Part shown: positions 7,040-9,890 of the stretch, piece by piece | How positions within the stretch are numbered: the first letter of the stretch is position 1 | How the letters are laid out: every line of letters begins with the position of its first letter | NCBI GenBank assembly: GCA_949280095.1 | Contig: CASDHD010000046.1 | Coordinates: 1-9,890 of the forward strand | Length of the DNA stretch: 9,890 nucleotides | Direction of reading: 5' to 3' | Origin: an uncultured Bacilli bacterium | GTDB taxonomy: Bacteria > Bacillota_I > Bacilli_A > RF39 > UBA660 | Program-made: the position numbers and the translations under genes | The notes under the pieces: model-generated | Databases searched by the model: none | Seen by the model: the letters and a program-made list of their open reading frames with translations, nothing else | What the model was told of the DNA's origin: nothing

Positions 7040-7814
7040 TTCTGGCAATCACTTCCTTTGCTAAGTTTGCATATGCAAGTGTTGCTCTACTTGTTGGGTC
7101 ATATGCATTAACTGGTTTTCCATGACTTGGTGCTTCTACAAGACGTACAAGTCTTGGAATAATAGTATTAAAAACTTTATTTTTAAAATATCTTCTTACT
7201 TCTTCCATAACTTCTAAACCTATATTTGTTCTTCCATCTAACATGGTAAGTAATACTCCCTCAATTCGTAAATTTGGATTCATATTAGACTGAACCAAAA
7301 TAATAGAGTTTAAAAGTTGATTAATCCCTTCTAAAGCATAATATTCGCATTGAACAGGAATAATCACAGAATCACTAGCAACTAAAGCGTTCATAGTCGA
7401 TACTCCAAGAGAAGGCTGACAATCAATTAAAATATAATCATAATGATCTTTTATTTCTTCTATTTTAAGACGTAATTGTTCGTTTTGTTTAAATTCTTTG
7501 TCTTCAAGCATTTTTTTTACAAATTCAAAATCAACTCCAGCCAAATTAATGGTAGAAGGAATGATAGATAAATTTTTAAACTTTGTTTTGATAATTGCTT
7601 CTTTTATTGTGCAAGTTCCAGTTATCACATCGTAGATATCATTTTCAAAGTCACTAGAGTTTAAACCAAGACCACTTGAGGCATTTCCTTGTGAGTCTAA
7701 ATCAATTAATAATGTTTTTTTCCCTTCGCTTCCCAATGAAGCAGCTAGGTTAATACTTGTTGTGGTTTTCCCTACGCCTCCTTTTTGATTTACAATTGAA
7801 ATAACTTTTGCCAT
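7029..7814 (-). CDS. parA: Chromosome-partitioning ATPase ParA (Soj)
   Basis: This 261-residue protein is a MinD/ParA ATPase of typical chromosomal Soj size, without the N-terminal helix-turn-helix found in some plasmid ParAs. It has the deviant Walker A KGGVGKTT (11-18) with signature Lys11 and Lys16, the A' motif LLIDLDSQGNAS (35-46), the Walker B region YDYILIDCQPSLG and the C-terminal PRLVRLVEAPSHGKPV stretch characteristic of Soj. It should bind DNA non-specifically as an ATP dimer and, with ParB, drive origin segregation and influence DnaA. AGAAGGATGG precedes the ATG. It is the first gene of the run parA-parB-mscS-DUF951-abgT; the gap upstream carries a promoter candidate and a 23-bp palindrome. 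Confidence 0.95.
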   Translation of the reverse strand: MAKVISIVNQKGGVGKTTTSINLAASLGSEGKKTLLIDLDSQGNASSGLGLNSSDFENDIYDVITGTCTIKEAIIKTKFKNLSIIPSTINLAGVDFEFVKKMLEDKEFKQNEQLRLKIEEIKDHYDYILIDCQPSLGVSTMNALVASDSVIIPVQCEYYALEGINQLLNSIILVQSNMNPNLRIEGVLLTMLDGRTNIGLEVMEEVRRYFKNKVFNTIIPRLVRLVEAPSHGKPVNAYDPTSRATLAYANLAKEVIARNGN

Positions 7815-7829
7815 ACTACCATCCTTCTT

Positions 7830-7852
7830 ATATTTTTAGTTACTAAAAATAT
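7830..7852. promoter_or_regulatory. Perfect 23-bp palindrome in front of parA, candidate operator
   Basis: ATATTTTTAGT (7830-7840) and ACTAAAAATAT (7842-7852) are perfect reverse complements around the single base 7841. The dyad covers the region between the proposed -10 and the parA binding site and touches the -10, so a bound protein would block initiation. As RNA it could form only a strained hairpin, because the loop is a single base, so a DNA operator is more likely. Confidence 0.5.
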
Positions 7853-7879
7853 TTTAACACATTAATAAATATTTGTCTT
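7851..7879 (-). promoter_or_regulatory. Candidate promoter of the parA operon
   Basis: On the minus strand AAGACA (7874-7879), a 17-bp spacer and TAAAAT (7851-7856) make a plausible sigma-A promoter. The -10 matches five of six positions and the -35 four of six. Transcription would start near 7844, inside the palindrome, leaving a leader of about 30 nt. Confidence 0.45.
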
Positions 7880-7888
7880 TATAAAAAA

Positions 7889-8368
7889 CTAGATATTTTT
7901 GGAAACAATTCTTAAAATGTTTTCTATTTCTGATTTTGAAAATACTTTTAGTTTTTTTAATATTTTTTCTATTTCTTCTACAGTTTGACAATATAGAAGG
8001 GCAGCAAGTAAAACTAGTTTAGGATTTTTTTTTGGATGTTTATAAGCATACGGAATATAGACTTCCCAATAGCAAGGTATTAAAAGTTCATGATATTTTT
8101 CTACTTCGCGATAGCTCAAGTTTATATAAAATGTTTTGAAATAACCAAATAAATTTTGGGTATCTTTCACAATAATATTTAGTATTTCTTCCGTGTTTAT
8201 CATGAATACAAATTTTAAAGTATTTTCTGTTCTTTCTATTTCATTTTTTTCAATTGGAATATGGGTATCTAAACCAAAGAAATTTAATATAATACTATCT
8301 AATTTAGAACGATATTCTTCGTTTTTGAAAATGGTTATAAACGCTTCTTTTGTAATTAATTTTTGCAT
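7889..8368 (-). CDS. Protein of unknown function, 159 residues
   Basis: I do not recognise this protein with confidence. The gene is real: AAAGGAG lies 5 nt before the ATG and the frame is open for 159 codons. It has no signal peptide or clear membrane helix, is rich in Lys, Ile, Leu and Glu, and ends in helical segments (PKLVLLAALLYC, then VEEIEKILKKLKVFSKSEIENIL). The order of elements loosely resembles Rpn/PD-(D/E)XK transposase-like nucleases: an opening ITKEAFITIFKNEEY, a central strand pair ending IIVKDTQ, and later a strand YWEVYIPY. However, the acidic and Glu-x-Gln catalytic residues of that family are not where they should be. If related, it is divergent or inactive. It lies 74 bp upstream of parA and downstream of the toxin-like locus. 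Confidence 0.7.
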   Translation of the reverse strand: MQKLITKEAFITIFKNEEYRSKLDSIILNFFGLDTHIPIEKNEIERTENTLKFVFMINTEEILNIIVKDTQNLFGYFKTFYINLSYREVEKYHELLIPCYWEVYIPYAYKHPKKNPKLVLLAALLYCQTVEEIEKILKKLKVFSKSEIENILRIVSKNI

Positions 8369-8412
8369 GTTTTCTCCTTTACTTTTTTATTAAATTCGTT
8401 TAAACTTATTCT

Positions 8413-8482
8413 AAGCGAGATGCTTAATCTTAAGCGCTTGCCATGTTGGTAAACACCTTCCTTAAACGGAGGGTGCTTTTTT
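8413..8482 (+). ncRNA. Candidate small plus-strand RNA ending at a strong terminator
   Basis: No plus-strand ORF precedes the terminator at 8454-8482, so an untranslated RNA is the natural explanation. A weak promoter (TTTACT at 8378-8383, 17 bp, TAAACT at 8401-8406) would start an RNA of about 70 nt near 8413. Its sequence has local stems: TAAGC/GCTTA (8412-8416 and 8422-8426) and TTGCC/GGTAA. It would be transcribed toward the frameshifted membrane peptide gene and be complementary to any mRNA from that gene reaching past its coding part, the layout of several type I antitoxin RNAs. The start point is uncertain; expression is unproven. Confidence 0.35.
8454..8482 (+). terminator. Strong orphan intrinsic terminator, plus strand
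   Basis: CACCTTCC (8454-8461) pairs with GGAGGGTG (8468-8475) to give an 8-bp GC-rich stem with one G-T pair and a 6-nt loop, followed by CTTTTTT. It is the most GC-rich hairpin in the window. In the opposite direction the stem is followed by TTTACC, so it would terminate poorly there. No plus-strand gene precedes it. Confidence 0.8.
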
Positions 8483-8521
8483 AATTCTTTCGTAAATCAA
8501 CCAAAACACTCCTTAGGATAC

Positions 8522-8618
8522 TTATCTGAAGATAATGAAAAGAATTATTATCGCCATTAGCGCTACTATAAGTACTAATAAACCAAAAGATGATAATTTG
8601 TAGTTCTAATTTTTTCAT
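8522..8618 (-). pseudogene. Tiny single-helix membrane peptide, frameshifted; type I toxin-like
   Basis: AGAAGGAGTGG stands 7 nt before the ATG at 8618, one of the best binding sites in the window. Translation starts MKKLELQIIIF; skipping one T in the TTTT run (8585-8588) continues as GLLVLIVALMAIIILFIIFR and a TAA at 8522-8524, giving a peptide of about 31 residues with one strong transmembrane helix. Without the skip the frame runs to 8481 (45 residues) and loses all hydrophobic character. The intact peptide resembles the holin-like type I toxins of Firmicutes (Hol_Tox / BsrG style: short, Lys near the start, FG then a long aliphatic helix). It may be a decayed toxin, a sequencing or assembly error, or a +1 frameshift product. 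A promoter candidate (TTGCTT, 17 bp, TATTCT) is at 8680-8708. The family assignment is inference. Confidence 0.5.
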
Positions 8619-8858
8619 GCGACCACTCCTTCTTCATAGAATTTTGTGGCTCACACCAAATTTCACATCTCGCAAGTAGAGAATAAAACATACTAAAAAG
8701 AAAAGCAAATTGCTAATTTTTTAAATTGTGATCTAAATTTAGGAATTTTGAACTACAATTTGTCAAATAGGAGAGCCAAATTCTAAATTGGTTTATATTT
8801 AAAATGAATTAGTACTTTTTCTTTTTTTTATTTTTGGACAAAAAAAAATTAGACTACT
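8619..8858. other. Non-coding gap between ftsH and the toxin-like locus
   Basis: Very AT-rich, with no ORF carrying a binding site on either strand. It holds the toxin-like leader and promoter candidate (up to 8708), small weak dyads (CTAAATTTAG near 8733; CCAAATT/AAATTGG near 8776-8791, one mismatch) and the tail of the ftsH terminator. Nothing else is recognisable. Confidence 0.6.
8680..8708 (-). promoter_or_regulatory. Candidate promoter of the toxin-like gene
   Basis: On the minus strand TTGCTT (8703-8708), a 17-bp spacer and TATTCT (8680-8685) form a modest sigma-A-like promoter, giving a leader of about 55 nt before the ATG at 8618. The leader can fold a hairpin between GAAATTTGG (about 8655-8663) and the CCACAAAATTC that follows, upstream of the binding site. 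A perfect TTGACA also occurs at 8760-8765 but has no good -10 at proper spacing. Confidence 0.35.
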
Positions 8859-8872
8859 TTATTCGTCTAATT
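8841..8872 (-). terminator. Intrinsic terminator of ftsH, overlapping its stop codon
   Basis: AATTAGAC (8847-8854) and GTCTAATT (8865-8872) form a perfect 8-bp stem with a 10-nt loop; on the minus strand the stem runs directly into a T stretch. The TAA stop (8859-8861) lies in the loop and the upstream arm is the coding sequence for the last residues (ELDE). Confidence 0.75.
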
Positions 8873-9890
8873 CCTTTATAGCTTTTTCTAGTTCTTCTTT
8901 TGTCATTTTTGTATAGCCTTTGATTTTATTAGCTTTTGCTATTTCTCTTAATTTTAATAAAGATGGCTCACCTTCTTTTAAAGGATCTAAATTTTCTCCA
9001 ATTTTTCCGGTCGTTACAAGTGACTCGATTTCTTCTTTTGTTAATGTTTCTCTTTCTACTAAAGCATCACTCAAGGTTTTCACTAAATCTTTATTATCAC
9101 TTAAAATTTTCTTTGCATCTTTATAACAGTTTTCAATAATTTTACGAACTTCTCTATCTATTTCTAAGGCCACTTGATCAGAATAGTTCCTAGATTTATT
9201 ATAATCTCTACCTAAGAATACACCTTCACTTTTTTGGTCGTATTGCATAGGGCCTAGTTCACTCATACCATATTCTGAAACCATACTACGTGCAATATTA
9301 GTTGCTTTTTTAAAGTCATCACTTGCACCAGTTGTAATTTCACCTAAAAATAATTCTTCAGCAGCACGACCTCCAAGCAATCCTGTAATCATAGCTAGTA
9401 ATTCCTTTTCAGTCATCACAGATATTTTTTCTTCTTTTGGAAGCATCATTGTATAACCACCAGCCATTCCACGAGGAATAATCGTGATTTTATGAACTTC
9501 GTTAGCGTCTTCTAATTTAATTCCAATAACTGCATGTCCTGATTCATGTATACTTACAAGTTTCTTTTCTTTATCTGTAATTTTACGAGATGTTTTAGCT
9601 GGTCCCATTAAAACACGATCAGTTGCTTCATCAATATCATCTAATGTTATAGCATCTTCATTTTTACGTACAGCAAGAAGTGCAGCTTCATTTAGTAAAT
9701 TTTCCAAATCTGCTCCACTAAATCCAGGAGTACGAGCACTTATATTTTCTAAGTTAACACCATCAGCAAGAATTTTATTTTTAGCATGTACTTTTAAAAT
9801 TGCTTCTCTTTCTTTTGTGTCTGGTAAATTCACAGTTACTTGGCGATCAAATCTTCCTGGTCTTAAAAGCGCAGGATCTAAAACGTCTGG
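8859..9890 (-). CDS. ftsH: ATP-dependent zinc metalloprotease FtsH, C-terminal part (runs off the right edge)
   Basis: 343 residues are visible and the frame is open to the edge; a GTG at 9833 is only an internal Val. The fragment begins in the AAA+ domain at the second region of homology (LDPALLRPGRFDRQV, with the arginine-finger pair), then the sensor-2 region (PGFSGADLENLLNEAA). The protease domain follows, with the zinc site HESGH (fragment residues 115-119), and further on TTGASDDFKKAT, which supplies the third acidic ligand. FtsH is a membrane-bound hexamer that degrades misfolded membrane proteins and some regulators. The last 35 or so residues (LLKLREIAKANKIKGYTKM, then TKEELEKAIKE) do not belong to the standard protease domain and resemble a small Rho_N/SAP-like helical unit. 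A terminator follows. Confidence 0.97.
   Translation of the reverse strand, partial: PDVLDPALLRPGRFDRQVTVNLPDTKEREAILKVHAKNKILADGVNLENISARTPGFSGADLENLLNEAALLAVRKNEDAITLDDIDEATDRVLMGPAKTSRKITDKEKKLVSIHESGHAVIGIKLEDANEVHKITIIPRGMAGGYTMMLPKEEKISVMTEKELLAMITGLLGGRAAEELFLGEITTGASDDFKKATNIARSMVSEYGMSELGPMQYDQKSEGVFLGRDYNKSRNYSDQVALEIDREVRKIIENCYKDAKKILSDNKDLVKTLSDALVERETLTKEEIESLVTTGKIGENLDPLKEGEPSLLKLREIAKANKIKGYTKMTKEELEKAIKELDE

Larger units (their letters stand above)
8406..8686. repeat. Inverted repeat arms framing the toxin-like locus
   Basis: TTATTCT, two bases, GCGAGATG occurs on the plus strand at 8406-8422. On the minus strand TTATTCT, six bases, GCGAGATG occurs at 8686-8666. The 15 matching bases enclose the toxin-like ORF and the orphan terminator. 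In a minus-strand transcript spanning both, the 5' end would pair with the 3' end. Confidence 0.5.

Noticed and set aside
8400..8490. SRP RNA, 6S, tmRNA, RNase P RNA or tRNA
   Set aside because: The diagnostic elements (SRP apical GGAA loop with AGCA, tRNA T-arm GGTTCGA) are absent; left as an unassigned candidate small RNA.
8534..8602. 22-codon plus-strand ORF (MKRIIIAISATIS...)
   Set aside because: No binding site, and it lies antisense to the helix-coding stretch, whose composition explains its hydrophobic start.
8481..8618. 45-codon zero-frame reading of the toxin-like gene as a real protein
   Set aside because: It starts well but becomes polar and featureless after residue 12 while the +1 frame encodes a perfect helix; kept only as the description of the frameshifted locus.
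8406..8686. Miniature transposable element bounded by inverted repeats
   Set aside because: The arms differ in spacing, no target-site duplication is seen, and a transcript fold-back explains them better.
1..9890. parS site for ParB
   Set aside because: No sequence close to TGTTTCACGTGAAACA was found; the isolated ACGTG occurrences lie inside genes without the flanking arms.

Overview
The window is a strongly AT-rich bacterial chromosome segment. Trp codons are TGG and TGA is used as a stop (the DUF951 gene ends in TGA), so the standard bacterial code applies. Short intergenic gaps, GGAGG-type ribosome binding sites, T-tailed hairpin terminators and the gene set (soj/parB, MscS, DUF951, YchF, FtsH, Bax-inhibitor-1, CapA) point to a low-GC Bacillota, probably a Bacilli / Erysipelotrichia / RF39-type gut lineage. 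This placement is inference. The parA-parB neighbourhood suggests the segment is not far from the replication origin, but no parS site was seen.

Layout, left to right. Positions 1-151 hold the N-terminus of a membrane-anchored protein on the minus strand. It diverges from a small XRE-family regulator (258-482, plus); the shared promoter region carries three 11-bp direct repeats. The rest is on the minus strand. A CapA-type lipoprotein (516-1625) and a Bax-inhibitor-1 membrane protein (1703-2350) each have a terminator; the second has a good promoter whose spacer is a perfect palindrome. The YchF ATPase (2438-3538) follows a tight run transcribed leftwards from about 7850: parA, parB, mscS, DUF951 gene and an AbgT-family transporter. 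These genes overlap or abut, so they look like one operon behind one promoter that carries a 23-bp palindrome. Next upstream is an unrecognised 159-residue protein (7889-8368).

Positions 8369-8858 (490 bp) hold no long ORF but are the most interesting part. They contain: a strong ribosome binding site and ATG leading into a tiny single-helix membrane peptide that is split by a one-base frame change; an orphan plus-strand intrinsic terminator aimed at that gene; and 15 matching bases that would let the 5' and 3' ends of a minus-strand transcript pair. This resembles a (possibly decayed) type I toxin / antisense-RNA locus. That reading is a hypothesis.

The right edge (8859-9890) is the C-terminal part of FtsH, ending in a short extra domain that looks like Rho_N/SAP and followed by a terminator that overlaps the stop codon.
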